Part shown: in pieces, positions 1 to 9,278 of the stretch
How the letters are laid out: each line of letters begins with the position of its first letter
How positions within the stretch are numbered: position 1 is the stretch's first letter
Assembly (NCBI GenBank): GCA_022360655.1
Contig: JAKSCK010000223.1
Location: 1-64,000 of the forward strand
Origin: Spirochaetales bacterium
GTDB lineage: Bacteria; Spirochaetota; Spirochaetia; DSM-2461
Reading direction: 5' to 3'
DNA: 64,000 nt
The notes under the pieces: model-generated
What the model was told of the DNA's origin: nothing
What the model saw: only the letters and a program-made list of their open reading frames with translations
The model's database searches: none
Translations under genes and position numbers: made by a program

Positions 1-54
1 AGGGGGATCCTGCGTGAAGAGATTCTGCGCCTGGGCCAGAGCAGACTGGTCTGA
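1..54 (+). CDS. 3' end of an unidentified gene (partial)
   Basis: Frame 1 is open from the first base and stops at a TGA at 52-54, giving a 17-residue charged tail that ends GQSRLV. The composition (R, E and L rich) looks like the end of a real protein, but it is too short to identify and the start lies outside the window. A weaker alternative on the opposite strand is a frame from an ATG at about 131 that runs off the left edge. Confidence 0.35.
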   Translation, partial: RGILREEILRLGQSRLV

Positions 55-350
55 ATGATGGTGAGGAAAACATCGCTCGGGGTATACCACTGGAGCAATA
101 AATGCTGCATGGATGAGGCAATGAAGATGTTCATCACTCACCTCTTAAGCTGAATACTCACAGATGATTCTCCTTACTTCGTCATATCCACAGCCCATGC
201 ATCCCCAATGCAGGCTTTGCAGCCAGAACACAATGAACGTTGAATTGTGACGGCTGCAGAAGAACTCACACAACGGCTTATGACAGTCATACGCTCCCAC
301 CAACGCTCCACGGTAGATCAGCCATTCTCTTTGGTGGTTTATGGTTTGAG
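55..350. other. intergenic region with no convincing gene
   Basis: About 300 bases between the partial gene at the left edge and the terminator of pyrBI. Short frames exist on both strands, including a cysteine-rich minus-strand frame ending near 145, but none combines a good start, ribosome-binding site and recognisable protein. I see no RNA gene here. Confidence 0.5.
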
Positions 351-388
351 AAAAAAAGACCCCCCGCCGGAGGCGGGGGTCGATCTAA
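351..388 (-). terminator. Rho-independent terminator of pyrBI, carrying the TAGATCGACC flank
   Basis: Read on the minus strand, TAGATCGA leads into a GC stem (361-368 pairs with 372-379, loop GGA) followed by seven U residues (A351-A357 on the plus strand). It lies just past the pyrBI stop. The conserved 5' flank recurs at seven other hairpins in this window. Confidence 0.85.
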
Positions 389-402
389 AAAATGGCGAAA
401 AA

Positions 403-1983
403 TTACAGGTCCCAGATGTCCCCATAACCGTGAACTTTTCCACAGTAATGACAGGCAAAGGCCTCACTTCCATCCCGATGGAAGAAGGGAGCCACATGCT
501 GATGTCCAGAAGGATGGGTGATGCATTCAGGGTTCTTGCAGGAAATTTCCTGGAAATTATAAATTTTTGGAGGCATGGAAAGTCGGAACTTGCTGGCCAC
601 AGAACTCTCTTTGATGATGTTCAGCGTGCATCCAGGTGATACTGCTGCGAGTTTTTTCAAATCCGTGGGAGAAAACTCTGTGATATCTGGCAGGGAAATG
701 ATGCCTTTGAATTCTTGATCTGAGGTATGGAACACACCATGAGAACTGCGAACATTGAGATTCAAAATACGCCGGATGCGATCCACACGATTCCAAATCT
801 CTTGTTCCGAATGTCCTCTGGCTATGTGATCAATGACAATGCCCTCATCCACCGGTTTGATGCCCACTTTAAATCGATCTTGGACGGTTGTTTTTCGGGT
901 GATGGGAACCTCAGAGATGAAGGGTTGAGAGGGCGGTTTGGGAAGAGGTCCCTGACCGGTGAAATCATGACCAAGTTTTCCTGCCACAAGTGCTAACTCA
1001 ATGATGCGGGTGAAAAAGCCGTTGATGCTCTGCTCATCCCAGCCATTGAGAGCGGTGGAATCCAAGAAGGGAGGAACCACGGGTTTTTCCCGGTGTCGTG
1101 GCAGAGGATGAAAGAAACGGGTGCCCTCTGGGAGTTGGTTTAAGAAGTCTGGCCGGAAGGTGACCGCTCGACGAAGCTCGTCTTCTCGTTCTTTTACCTC
1201 ATCCCCCATGCGCTCTAACTGGAGGCGAGTGAAGTACCACGTATCGGAAACGTGGCCCGACTGAAGATACTCGTCAATGCTTCCCCATTCCCGTACCTCA
1301 AAGCCGTTTTCTCGCATTTTTCGCTTGTAGGTTTCCGGAAGCGCCAATTCTTCTGGTGCCACAAGATCAACAACAACGTTGCGGAAAACTTTTAAACCTT
1401 CGGCTTTGGAATGAATGGTGCGTCCATGTTGCAAATCACCAATGAGGGCCACATGGATGGAGGAATCGTCAAAACCTCTCTGTTCTAAGAAGGTGAACTC
1501 ATCCAGGAATTCCTGTGTGGGATGTTCATGCTTTCCATCCCCACCATTGATGAACACTGGAGTCTCACCACCAATGCGCTGAGCGTAGTCGCCCACTTGC
1601 TCTTCAAGCGCGCGACAAACTCCCTCTGTTTTGGTTCGCATGATGAAAATGGATCGACGGCTGTAGCCATAGAGCATTTTGACGGTGTCCACAATGCTCT
1701 CAGACTTTTTGAATGAGGAGGTGTTGGCATCAAAGACATTGAGCTTCACATTGTGAAAACATGCCGCATTCCGAAAGGATTCTTTGGTTCGAGTGGAATC
1801 TTCCAGGAACATGAGGTAGACCCCAAGTTCCGGATCATCCACCCGAAACGGTTCTAAATCTCCACCTGTTCGCCAGGCTTCTTTGAGAGCCCGGGTTTTT
1901 TCGTACAGATACCGCTGTTCTTCAACGCTCAAGTCACCGGCAACGGCCAGGGTTCGGCCGCGAAGGGGGTTTTGTGTATTCAC
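403..1983 (-). CDS. pyrBI: aspartate carbamoyltransferase, fused catalytic (PyrB) and regulatory (PyrI) chains
   Basis: Catalyses carbamoyl phosphate + L-aspartate to N-carbamoyl-aspartate, the committed step of pyrimidine synthesis, in the cytoplasm. The PyrB part (about residues 1-345) has the carbamoyl-phosphate motif STRT (63-66), HPTQ (153-156) and HPLPR (291-295). The C-terminal part (from about 368) is a PyrI allosteric and zinc domain with Cys482/Cys487 and Cys511/Cys514. In enterobacteria these are two separate chains. I place the start at the GTG at 1983: it has GGAG upstream and sits 7 nt after the preceding stop, whereas the longer frame to 2064 would overlap that gene by about 70 nt. 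A strong terminator follows. 526 aa. Confidence 0.93.
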   Translation of the reverse strand: MNTQNPLRGRTLAVAGDLSVEEQRYLYEKTRALKEAWRTGGDLEPFRVDDPELGVYLMFLEDSTRTKESFRNAACFHNVKLNVFDANTSSFKKSESIVDTVKMLYGYSRRSIFIMRTKTEGVCRALEEQVGDYAQRIGGETPVFINGGDGKHEHPTQEFLDEFTFLEQRGFDDSSIHVALIGDLQHGRTIHSKAEGLKVFRNVVVDLVAPEELALPETYKRKMRENGFEVREWGSIDEYLQSGHVSDTWYFTRLQLERMGDEVKEREDELRRAVTFRPDFLNQLPEGTRFFHPLPRHREKPVVPPFLDSTALNGWDEQSINGFFTRIIELALVAGKLGHDFTGQGPLPKPPSQPFISEVPITRKTTVQDRFKVGIKPVDEGIVIDHIARGHSEQEIWNRVDRIRRILNLNVRSSHGVFHTSDQEFKGIISLPDITEFSPTDLKKLAAVSPGCTLNIIKESSVASKFRLSMPPKIYNFQEISCKNPECITHPSGHQHVAPFFHRDGSEAFACHYCGKVHGYGDIWDL

Positions 1984-1990
1984 CAGAAGC

Positions 1991-3565
1991 CTACTCCAGT
2001 CGCGCCACCTCCCGGAGGTTCGACGCTGAAAGATGATGGATGGAAGCATCCGTGCCTTGCACAAGAACGGCGCTTCCGTCGAAGGATATCGAAGTCCAGG
2101 GCTCTACCGCAACATCACTGAGGGAAGTTCGTTTCAAGGAAGCATCAAATTTCCCTAATCTCCATTCTCCTTGGGAAAAACTCACGGCATAAATGCTGCT
2201 TTCATGAAGCAGAAGAGAGCTTCCAGCAAAGATATCATCCTGACCCTCTTGAGCAGCCACAAGGGTTTCTTTATCCAAGGCCAACAGGCAAACCCGAGAG
2301 CCTGGGGCATCTTTCCCCGAAATCACCACAATCTGATCCCCAAGGAACAGCATGGTTCTCCCCCGAACAGCACTGGCTTCACTGGTGGTGAGGATGTCTC
2401 CACCTTCTAGATTCACTTTCACAACGCGACCAAAGCTCACCCCATCCCCTGGGCTTTCCACTTTGAGGAACCAAGCGGGACGAAGAGGTAGGAGTTGTTC
2501 TTGGGGTTCTGGATCATACTGCTGTGGTTCTGTGCGTGCCTGAGGGGCGGCTTCTGCATTCAGAAGTTGATTCTCATCTGCGGCAATGTCATCCCGCATT
2601 TGGAGCATCTCTTCTGTACGTTCATCCAACTGGGCTTGCTGCTCATTTATGGCGGCCTGTTCTTCTTCCAATTCCGCTTTCTGCTCTTCCAGTTTGGTCT
2701 GCTCCTGCTGTTCTGTGGAAGTGAGAGATTCTCCAGCCTGTTTTCGTTCTTGAATCTTCTCAATTTCCTCTTCTAAAGCTTTGGTGTTCTGTTCCACCTC
2801 TTCCTGTTTCTCATCAAGCACCGCTTGGTCTTGGGCCAATTCTTTTTCCTGAAGTTCTACCAGTTCTCGGCGGGAATCCAACCCCAAATCCTCTTCATCC
2901 CGCATCTGTTCAATCACATCTTCATCGGCAATGGCTGCTGTATCCACAAGAGGTATCTTTTGGGAAAGAACCTGAGAGGCCCCGCGTAAAGGAATGAGCA
3001 TTTGAGTTTTTCCAGCCCAATTTGAATAGTGGGTATCAAGTCCAATTTTCTCTGGAGTGAGTTGATGAAACACAGGGTCTTTGTATCGCTCTTGAACAAG
3101 AGCGGCATCTCCCCGATGAACGGCATTATAATAGGTGGCAAATTCCGCTACGAGATACGCCTCACGGGAGGTATAGGCATAAGCTGTTTCAAGATAGCCT
3201 GCCAATATGGCCCGAAGATTATGGATATGATCCACAGCGGCGTTGTCATCAAGAATAAAAACATCCGCATCGAATCCCTCAGGTATTTCGGGATGCACAA
3301 TATGAAGAACGCGGTATTTTCCAGGTATGCGAGCCTCACTGCTCTTTCCAACATCAATCTGTTGACCTAAAGCGCGACCAATACCACGAATTTCATCAAG
3401 AGAATTGGTGAATTCATAGGGCCCCACATAGTTTGTAAAAGTAATGGAGCCGTCGCTGACACTGGTGAGTTCATCTCTGTCCACGGCCACATCCTGGGCA
3501 GCTAATGGGAAAAGAAGAAGTAGCAAGGGCAACAATGACAAATAAATCCTCAGCGGACGGAACAT
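1991..3565 (-). CDS. P83/100-like exported antigen
   Basis: Protein of 524 aa with a clear signal peptide (a leucine-rich core, then PLAAQD, cleaved near residue 23) and a long charged coiled coil at about 210-350, rich in E, Q and K. The N-terminal globular part (about 30-200) and the C-terminal part with short repeated strands match the layout of the P83/100 family known from Borrelia and Treponema. Likely periplasmic or envelope-associated; its biochemical role is not established. Start ATG 3565 has AAGGAG 7 nt upstream. It lies between a PQQ-propeller protein and pyrBI on the same strand. Confidence 0.72.
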   Translation of the reverse strand: MFRPLRIYLSLLPLLLLLFPLAAQDVAVDRDELTSVSDGSITFTNYVGPYEFTNSLDEIRGIGRALGQQIDVGKSSEARIPGKYRVLHIVHPEIPEGFDADVFILDDNAAVDHIHNLRAILAGYLETAYAYTSREAYLVAEFATYYNAVHRGDAALVQERYKDPVFHQLTPEKIGLDTHYSNWAGKTQMLIPLRGASQVLSQKIPLVDTAAIADEDVIEQMRDEEDLGLDSRRELVELQEKELAQDQAVLDEKQEEVEQNTKALEEEIEKIQERKQAGESLTSTEQQEQTKLEEQKAELEEEQAAINEQQAQLDERTEEMLQMRDDIAADENQLLNAEAAPQARTEPQQYDPEPQEQLLPLRPAWFLKVESPGDGVSFGRVVKVNLEGGDILTTSEASAVRGRTMLFLGDQIVVISGKDAPGSRVCLLALDKETLVAAQEGQDDIFAGSSLLLHESSIYAVSFSQGEWRLGKFDASLKRTSLSDVAVEPWTSISFDGSAVLVQGTDASIHHLSASNLREVARLE

Positions 3566-3675
3566 AAGCGACTCCTTACAGCATAAGTATATCCTGCGCC
3601 CAGGCTGGATACAGCCTTTCCATCCTTGCTCAGAGAAAATTCCTAGGGATTTGAGACATCATCGGAGTTTTTGAG

Positions 3676-5523
3676 TTATGCACCTGCAATCGAAAGAGCA
3701 ATGGAAAGCACCTCTTCCCTTTGAGCTCTCCCAAGAGGAGCATTCAACAAAAGGGTGATGAGTTGTGCCCCAGCCGAATCTGTCAATCCTCCATTGTACT
3801 GAGCCAAATCAAGAAGAGTCTGTGCTGTTGCCATAATCAAACGTTCTTCAGGATGGGAAAAAGAGGTATATCGATCTTTCATCAATCGAACGGCCGCTCC
3901 ATCCCAATCGCTTCCCAGAGCTCCAAGAGCACGAAATCCAGAGGCAAGAGCCGCCTGGTCATCCTCATGTTGCAGGGCTGTCAGGAGCAAATTCCGAGAA
4001 CGGAAATCCTCATCTTTCCCAATGAGTGTATAGGCTCGAATTCGAACAAGGGGATGGGATGATAAGGGTTGTTGATAGGAATTTCTGGTTCTGACGGTTC
4101 CCACATACGCCAAATCTTCAAGCAGAAGGGAGGCCCCATACAATTCTTTAAACAATGAATCTCCATAGCTTTCCATTTCTTCAATGAGTTGAAGTCTATG
4201 CGCCACATCATTGGAAAGAGCAAGGGTTTCTCGGTAGAAAAAACCGGGATGCAACCGCGCCTCCTGACGAGTTAGAGATTCTGGAACTCCATGATATTGC
4301 CCCGTGCGTCCTGCATCCCCCCGAAATTGACTCCAACCAGAAGCAGGAGGAGAAACGGCCCACCCCGAAAGAACCCACTGTGTCCCTCCTGAAATGAGAA
4401 TGCCCGAATCCGTAATGAGTGGATGAGATCCTGCTGAGGAGGGAAAAAGGAGCACCTCGCTATCTTTCTGAAACTGTCGAAGTTTTCCATCCGCTGAGGG
4501 CATGTAGAGTGTGGAATCCAACGAGAGCGACGCCCCTCCCCCACTTAAGAATTGTGGGTGACGAGAAATCACCTGAAGTTGCTCCCCCAATTCCACAACA
4601 TCCCCATCTGCCAGAATCACAAGATTCAATGGACCCAGCAAAAGCGACACCACCCGGCTCTCTCCCAGTTTTGCCTGACTCACATCGGAAAGAACATAGA
4701 ATGAAGAATTGGTCTCAACATTGCCATTTTGACCTTGAGACACAAAAGAGTGATTCCCTTTTTCTCCACTCTGAGAGGATTTTAAAGGAGCCATTTCTTG
4801 AGTCTGAAGTGAGGCCCGAAGAACGGCACCATGAAATCCCCCCACCCAGAGTCTGCCAGTATCATCAAAGGCCAGCATGGAAATGGGAGAACCAAAGGAT
4901 ATGTGAATTCCAGGGGCCCCTGAAGGACTGTAGGACACAATCTCACCATTGCTTAAGGGAATCCACACCCAACCTTCTTCATCAACAACTGGAGAAGCAG
5001 AGGCTTCCGCTGCTTGTTGCCCCTCCCAGAGCACCTTTCCCTGGCGAGAAAGACAAACGATTTTCCCCCCCATCATGGGAAGAATGAGACGACCATCCGG
5101 AGCAATGGTGGGAAGGGCTGCACTCCCCCCTCCCATATTCCATTTCCAACGGCCACTCCCTCCCGGAGTAACAGCAAAGAGTTCCTGTTCATCATTTTGG
5201 ACATAGATGGTGCCATCAGGTGCTGCCAGAACTTGGCCTTTGAGCCGTCCACCTGGACGATACACCCAACGTGTCTGACCAGTTTCTGGAATGAGGCAAT
5301 GCACACCTCTATCTTCTGACACCACATACACATCCCCTCCTGGCCCTTGGGCAGGAGGGCCCAATATGTCCCCTCCAAGAGAACGACGCCAAAGAAGCTG
5401 AGGAAGAGGTTCTTGAGCAAAAAGAAGTGTGGAGGACCCGAACAGGGTAAGAAGAACGAGGAACCATCCCAAAGACAAAGGAAAGAACACAGCGCTCTGT
5501 CTCTTTCTCCAACTCCATTGCAT
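3676..5523 (-). CDS. exported PQQ-type beta-propeller protein with helical C-terminus
   Basis: 615 aa. After an N-terminal signal or anchor (about 15-37, ending LFAQ), residues 45-400 repeat the propeller pattern seen in PQQ_2 and BamB-like proteins (pairs of G-x-(L/I/V)-Y-V or L-F-A-V strands followed by a G-x-x-x-W element, e.g. TGQTRWVY, GGSGRWKW, QGKVLWEG). Residues about 420-615 are helical and HEAT-like. No catalytic residues are recognisable; a scaffold or assembly role in the envelope is a guess. I chose ATG 5523 because GGAG lies 7 nt upstream; a GTG at 5529 that overlaps the preceding stop is the alternative. Part of the rRNA methyltransferase - pyrBI run. Confidence 0.7.
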   Translation of the reverse strand: MQWSWRKRQSAVFFPLSLGWFLVLLTLFGSSTLLFAQEPLPQLLWRRSLGGDILGPPAQGPGGDVYVVSEDRGVHCLIPETGQTRWVYRPGGRLKGQVLAAPDGTIYVQNDEQELFAVTPGGSGRWKWNMGGGSAALPTIAPDGRLILPMMGGKIVCLSRQGKVLWEGQQAAEASASPVVDEEGWVWIPLSNGEIVSYSPSGAPGIHISFGSPISMLAFDDTGRLWVGGFHGAVLRASLQTQEMAPLKSSQSGEKGNHSFVSQGQNGNVETNSSFYVLSDVSQAKLGESRVVSLLLGPLNLVILADGDVVELGEQLQVISRHPQFLSGGGASLSLDSTLYMPSADGKLRQFQKDSEVLLFPSSAGSHPLITDSGILISGGTQWVLSGWAVSPPASGWSQFRGDAGRTGQYHGVPESLTRQEARLHPGFFYRETLALSNDVAHRLQLIEEMESYGDSLFKELYGASLLLEDLAYVGTVRTRNSYQQPLSSHPLVRIRAYTLIGKDEDFRSRNLLLTALQHEDDQAALASGFRALGALGSDWDGAAVRLMKDRYTSFSHPEERLIMATAQTLLDLAQYNGGLTDSAGAQLITLLLNAPLGRAQREEVLSIALSIAGA

Positions 5524-5525
5524 CC

Positions 5526-6650
5526 TCACTCTCCACGTCCCTCTTTCAGCACAAGCCGTGCCACCGTTTCAACATGAGGAGTCTGGGGATAAAGGTCAAA
5601 GGCTTGATAGGCCTCTATTTCATAACCCGCTTGTCGCAAATCCTTCAAATCTCTGGCCTGAGTGACCGGATTACAGGAAACATAGGTCATACGTGCAGGC
5701 GCCATAGTGATCAGTGCTCGTCGCACAGGTGCCGATAGACCGGCCCGCGGGGGATCGACCACCACAAAATCAGGACTCCGTTGCTTTTTCTTCACCCATG
5801 TTTCAAGACTGGTTCCAAAGAAAATTCCCTTTTTCCCCACATGCCTCAACCAAGCAGAACGAGCACGTTTATCCCGCTCCACGCCAATGACTTTATCAAA
5901 ACAATCAGCCAAAAAGGCACCAAAGAACCCCACACCTCCATAGAGATCCATGGCGCGTTCACCCTGCGCCCCTTCAAGAGCAAAATCCACCAAAGGTCCA
6001 AGAAGGGAAGGATTTGATTGAAAGAAGGCTCCAGGAGGAAAGGAAAAGACTTTTTCTTTGACCGTGCATTGAGCCGCATCATGGATGTCCTGCACCCAAA
6101 ATTGACTCTCCGAACCAAAAACTACAGGTTCATCTCCGACCACTCCTAAACTTGGATGGGCAAGAAATTCGTTGATTCCGGAAACGGCGACTGGGCAATG
6201 GCGAATCTCAAGTGTTTCATCAGAAGCGGTGCGACGAAACCCCACCTCTCGAGGTCCACGGTACCGTGGGCGGATTCGAGCTCGATATCCCTGAGGTGCA
6301 GAAGGAATGCATTCAATCGGAGGCAAAAGGGATTCTGTCATCCCTCCCTGACGAAGAAGGGCATCCTGGCAAAACGCCTTCTTTGCCTCCACCTGATGGG
6401 AATACGCAATATGCTGCCAGGTGCAGCCACCACATTCATCAAAATGGGGGCAGAAGGGCTCTACTCGTCCTTCTCCATTCTTTTCAATGTGCTGAGGAAG
6501 GGCTCGAAGCCATCCTTCCCCCTGATTTGGAGGGACTTCAATCAGAACCTGATCTCCAGGAACAGTACCGGGAACAAAAACAGCTTGCCCATCCACATGA
6601 GCCAGGCCATCGCCTCCGCTCACCAGTTTTTCAATTGAGACAAGAATCAC
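5526..6650 (-). CDS. class I rRNA/tRNA uracil-C5 methyltransferase (TrmA/RlmD family)
   Basis: 374 aa. An N-terminal TRAM domain (about 1-55) is followed by a cysteine cluster (CPHFDECGGC, about 67-76, plus a later Cys) typical of the 4Fe-4S site of RlmD-type enzymes. The SAM domain has DLYGGVGFF, GVERD, DPPRAGL and the catalytic YVSCNP near the C-terminus. It probably makes m5U in 23S rRNA; substrate position cannot be read from sequence. Start GTG 6650 has AGGAG 6 nt upstream; a TTG at 6653 is too close to that site. First gene of the leftmost minus-strand operon, divergent from rex. Confidence 0.88.
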   Translation of the reverse strand: MILVSIEKLVSGGDGLAHVDGQAVFVPGTVPGDQVLIEVPPNQGEGWLRALPQHIEKNGEGRVEPFCPHFDECGGCTWQHIAYSHQVEAKKAFCQDALLRQGGMTESLLPPIECIPSAPQGYRARIRPRYRGPREVGFRRTASDETLEIRHCPVAVSGINEFLAHPSLGVVGDEPVVFGSESQFWVQDIHDAAQCTVKEKVFSFPPGAFFQSNPSLLGPLVDFALEGAQGERAMDLYGGVGFFGAFLADCFDKVIGVERDKRARSAWLRHVGKKGIFFGTSLETWVKKKQRSPDFVVVDPPRAGLSAPVRRALITMAPARMTYVSCNPVTQARDLKDLRQAGYEIEAYQAFDLYPQTPHVETVARLVLKEGRGE

Positions 6651-6670
6651 CAATGACTCCTCGTGCGTTC

Positions 6671-6698
6671 ACTATATGCGCCTATTGGCCTGAGGCAA
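6671..6698 (-). promoter_or_regulatory. sigma70-type promoter for the methyltransferase operon
   Basis: On the minus strand: -35 TTGCCT (6693-6698), a 16-nt spacer, and -10 TATAGT (6671-6676), about 20 nt before the GTG start at 6650. It is in the divergent rex intergenic region. Confidence 0.5.
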
Positions 6699-6771
6699 AC
6701 TGGCGCAGGGAAGAAATATCCACTATGATAGGACCTAAATTTACGAACCATTGCAAGCTCAAGAGGCCCGA

Positions 6772-7428
6772 ATGACCCGAATAGCCCAACATGCCAAGAA
6801 AGTTTCCGCAAGCATCCCCACAATCCGCCGTCTTCCGTCCTACCTTCAGGTGGTGAAACGTCACATGATGGAAGGACATGATGTGATTTCCGGAACCGTG
6901 ATTGCTGAAGAACTTGAACTTGAAGCCATCCAGGTTCGAAAAGATCTTGCGGTAACCGGAATCGTGGGAAAACCACGGGTAGGATACCCTGTGGACGATT
7001 TAATTTCCGCCATAGAACGATTCCTCAACTGGGATTCCAATTTTAAAGCCGTGATTGTGGGAGCCGGAAACTTGGGTTCTGCCCTGATGGGCTATGCAGA
7101 ACTCCGCGACCATGGTTTGAATCTGGTTGCCGCCTTTGATCTTTCGGAAAACCGCATTGGCCCAAGAGCCAATGGACCCACAGTCTATCCCATTGATCAG
7201 ATGGGAGAAAAGGTTCGCTCACTCAAGGCCGAATTGGCCATTTTGACGGTTCCATCCCCTGTGGCCCAAGATGCCTGTGACATCCTTGTGGATGCTGGAA
7301 TCCGCCAAATTTGGAACTTCACCAATGTGCGCCTTCGGGTACCAGAAGATGTCTTGGTTCTCCGTGAAGACTTGTCTTCAGGTTTTGCCGTGCTCACCGT
7401 GCTCAGGAATGTGGGAGGACAACTCTAG
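6772..7428 (+). CDS. rex: redox-sensing transcriptional repressor Rex
   Basis: 218 aa, the usual length for Rex, a DNA-binding repressor that senses the NADH/NAD+ ratio. Residues about 10-75 form the winged helix (IPTIRRLPSYL, then the recognition region around QVRKDLA) and 90-218 a Rossmann fold with the dinucleotide motif GAGNLG (97-102). Start ATG 6772 has AAGAGG upstream; an in-frame TTG at 6751 is less likely. Transcribed alone and divergently from the methyltransferase operon. I found no convincing Rex operator in the window, so its targets are probably elsewhere. Confidence 0.93.
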   Translation: MTRIAQHAKKVSASIPTIRRLPSYLQVVKRHMMEGHDVISGTVIAEELELEAIQVRKDLAVTGIVGKPRVGYPVDDLISAIERFLNWDSNFKAVIVGAGNLGSALMGYAELRDHGLNLVAAFDLSENRIGPRANGPTVYPIDQMGEKVRSLKAELAILTVPSPVAQDACDILVDAGIRQIWNFTNVRLRVPEDVLVLREDLSSGFAVLTVLRNVGGQL

Positions 7429-7447
7429 CATTCTCTCCATTCCCTTC

Positions 7448-7483
7448 CCCCTGGGGCCTCTGGGGCCCAGGGGTCGGTCTGAT
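7448..7483. terminator. convergent terminator between rex and the ABC-F gene, with the CGACCCC flank
   Basis: Stem CCCCTGGG (7448-7455) pairs with CCCAGGGG (7466-7473). On the minus strand it is preceded by CAGACCGA, the flank shared with seven other hairpins. It can serve both converging genes. A smaller stem TCTGAT/ATCAGA overlaps the ABC-F stop. Confidence 0.65.
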
Positions 7484-7490
7484 TTCCCTA

Positions 7491-9128
7491 TCAGATTCTG
7501 AGACGTTCGTGGTGACCACCGTACATTTTGTCACGGAGAGCTGCCACATCCTCATTCACCAGATATTCTTCAAAGGTCATGCGCCGATCAATCACACCAC
7601 CGGGAGTGAACTCCACGATGCGATTGGCCACGGTGTTGATGAACTGATGGTCATGGCTGGCAAAAATGATGGCCCCGCCAAATTCCATCAGTCCGTTGTT
7701 CAGACTGGTGATGGATTCCAAGTCCAAGTGACCGGTGGGGTCGTCCAAAATCAGAACATTGGCCCCAGAAAGCATCATCTTGGAGAGCAGACATCGCACT
7801 TTTTCCCCTCCCGAGAGCACCTTCACCTTTTTGAGGGACTCATCTTGGGTGAAGAGCATGCGGCCTAGGAATCCTCGAATATAAGCTTCATCTTGCTCCA
7901 CAGAGAACTGACGGAGCCAGTCGGTCATGCTCAACTCATTAGAAAAGTAGGGGGTATTATTCTTGGGGAAGTAATCGTATTTGGTGGTGACACCCCAATT
8001 GTAGCTTCCGGAATCGGCCTGGTCCTCACCAGCAATGATGTCCATAAACGCGGTTTTTGCCGGGTTATTGGGGCCCACAAAGCCAATTTTGTCACCAGCC
8101 TGCACATTGAAGTCCCAGTTCTCAAAGAGTTTTTCCCCATCCAGGGTTTTAGCCAGGCCTTCCACTTCCAGAACAATCTTTCCAAGCTCCCGTTCGGGGC
8201 TGAAGCCACAGAAGGGAAAACGACGGGAGGAGCGGGGCATGCTTTCCAAGTCAAGCTTATCCAACTCTTTCATGCGGCTGGTGGCCTGCTTGCTCTTGGA
8301 AGCATTGGCGGCAAAGCGCTGAATGAAGGCCTTGAGCTCAGCGGCCCGGGCTTCCGCCTTCTTCTGCTGATCTTTTTGCTGACGCGCCATGAGTTGGCTG
8401 GCCTGTTGCCAGAAGGAGTAGTTTCCCACATAGATGCTGATTTTTCCGTAATCAATGTCGGCAATGTGGGTACAAACCTTGTTCAAAAAGTGACGGTCAT
8501 GGCTCACCACAATCACGGTGTTGTTGAACTTCAACAAAAACTCTTCCAACCAACGGATGGATTCAATATCCAAGTGGTTGGTAGGCTCGTCCAATAGAAG
8601 AATGTCGGGATTTCCAAAAAGAGACTGAGCAATGAGCACCCGCACTTTTGTGTTTTCTTCCACATCGGCCATGAGCACATCATGCAAATCATCCTCAATG
8701 CCTAAACCGGCCAAAAGGGTAGCGGCTTCACTTTCCGCTTCATATCCACCCATTTCGGCAAATTCCCCTTCTAATTCCCCCACTCGCATGCCTTCTTCAT
8801 CAGTCATGTCGGCTTTGGAGTAGAGCTCCTCCCGCTCCTTCATCACGGCATAGAGCTTTTCATGACCGCGAATCACAGCATGAAGAACACTGAATTCATC
8901 AAAGGCATCTCGTTTCTGAGCCAAAACGGCCATACGCATTCCAGAGGGAATGTTGATTTGACCGGAATCATAATCTTGTTCCCCTGAAAGGATTTTCAGA
9001 AAGGTGGATTTTCCCGATCCATTGGCACCAATGAGGCCGTAGCAGTTGCCGGGAGTGAATTTAATGTTGACGTCTTTAAAGAGCAGACGCTTGCCGAAGG
9101 ACAGGCTGACATCAGAAACGCTGAGCAT
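7491..9128 (-). CDS. ABC-F family ATPase (YbiT/YkpA type)
   Basis: 545 aa, two ATPase domains and no membrane segments, as in ABC-F proteins that act on the ribosome. Domain 1: Walker A GANGSGKST (34-42), Walker B LLLDEPTNHLD, with a non-canonical signature (NTKVR). A charged linker of about 240-310 follows. Domain 2: the Walker A is altered to GPNNPAKT (normally GxxGxGKS/T), the signature LSGGE is intact, and Walker B reads LILDDPTGHLD. Altered second P-loops of the NxxAKT form are, from memory, characteristic of this subfamily. Start ATG 9128 has GGAG 6 nt upstream and follows directly on a terminator-like hairpin. Confidence 0.88.
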   Translation of the reverse strand: MLSVSDVSLSFGKRLLFKDVNIKFTPGNCYGLIGANGSGKSTFLKILSGEQDYDSGQINIPSGMRMAVLAQKRDAFDEFSVLHAVIRGHEKLYAVMKEREELYSKADMTDEEGMRVGELEGEFAEMGGYEAESEAATLLAGLGIEDDLHDVLMADVEENTKVRVLIAQSLFGNPDILLLDEPTNHLDIESIRWLEEFLLKFNNTVIVVSHDRHFLNKVCTHIADIDYGKISIYVGNYSFWQQASQLMARQQKDQQKKAEARAAELKAFIQRFAANASKSKQATSRMKELDKLDLESMPRSSRRFPFCGFSPERELGKIVLEVEGLAKTLDGEKLFENWDFNVQAGDKIGFVGPNNPAKTAFMDIIAGEDQADSGSYNWGVTTKYDYFPKNNTPYFSNELSMTDWLRQFSVEQDEAYIRGFLGRMLFTQDESLKKVKVLSGGEKVRCLLSKMMLSGANVLILDDPTGHLDLESITSLNNGLMEFGGAIIFASHDHQFINTVANRIVEFTPGGVIDRRMTFEEYLVNEDVAALRDKMYGGHHERLRI

Positions 9129-9138
9129 GGTTTTCTCC

Positions 9139-9162
9139 AAAAAAAACGGGCTCAATGGCCCG
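9139..9162 (-). terminator. intrinsic terminator/attenuator in the ABC-F leader
   Basis: On the minus strand, CGGGC (9158-9162) pairs with GCCCG (9147-9151) around a 6-nt loop and is followed by eight U residues (A9139-A9146 on plus). The U-tract runs straight into the GGAG ribosome-binding site of the ABC-F gene, so transcripts from upstream must read through it. It may terminate the upstream kinase gene, attenuate the ABC-F gene, or both. Confidence 0.7.
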
Positions 9163-9278
9163 GATTCGTGACGGGGACGGGAGCGGCAGAGTCGGCACAG
9201 CCCTGTGGGCAAAGTCTGGTGCCCGAGACAAACAGGAAGCCGCGCCCCGACGGGCCATCATAGCGTTTTGGCCCGCTT

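Noticed and set aside
145-300. Cysteine-rich minus-strand frame ahead of the left edge
   Set aside because: About 50 codons with a doubtful start and no family match; it is open also through the pyrBI terminator, so chance openness is likely.
247-639. Plus-strand frame of 130 codons at the left side
   Set aside because: It runs through the pyrBI terminator and then antisense to the PyrI zinc domain; no ribosome-binding site.
7893-8597. Plus-strand open frame over the ABC-F gene
   Set aside because: Antisense to the ATPase domains, with no family resemblance.
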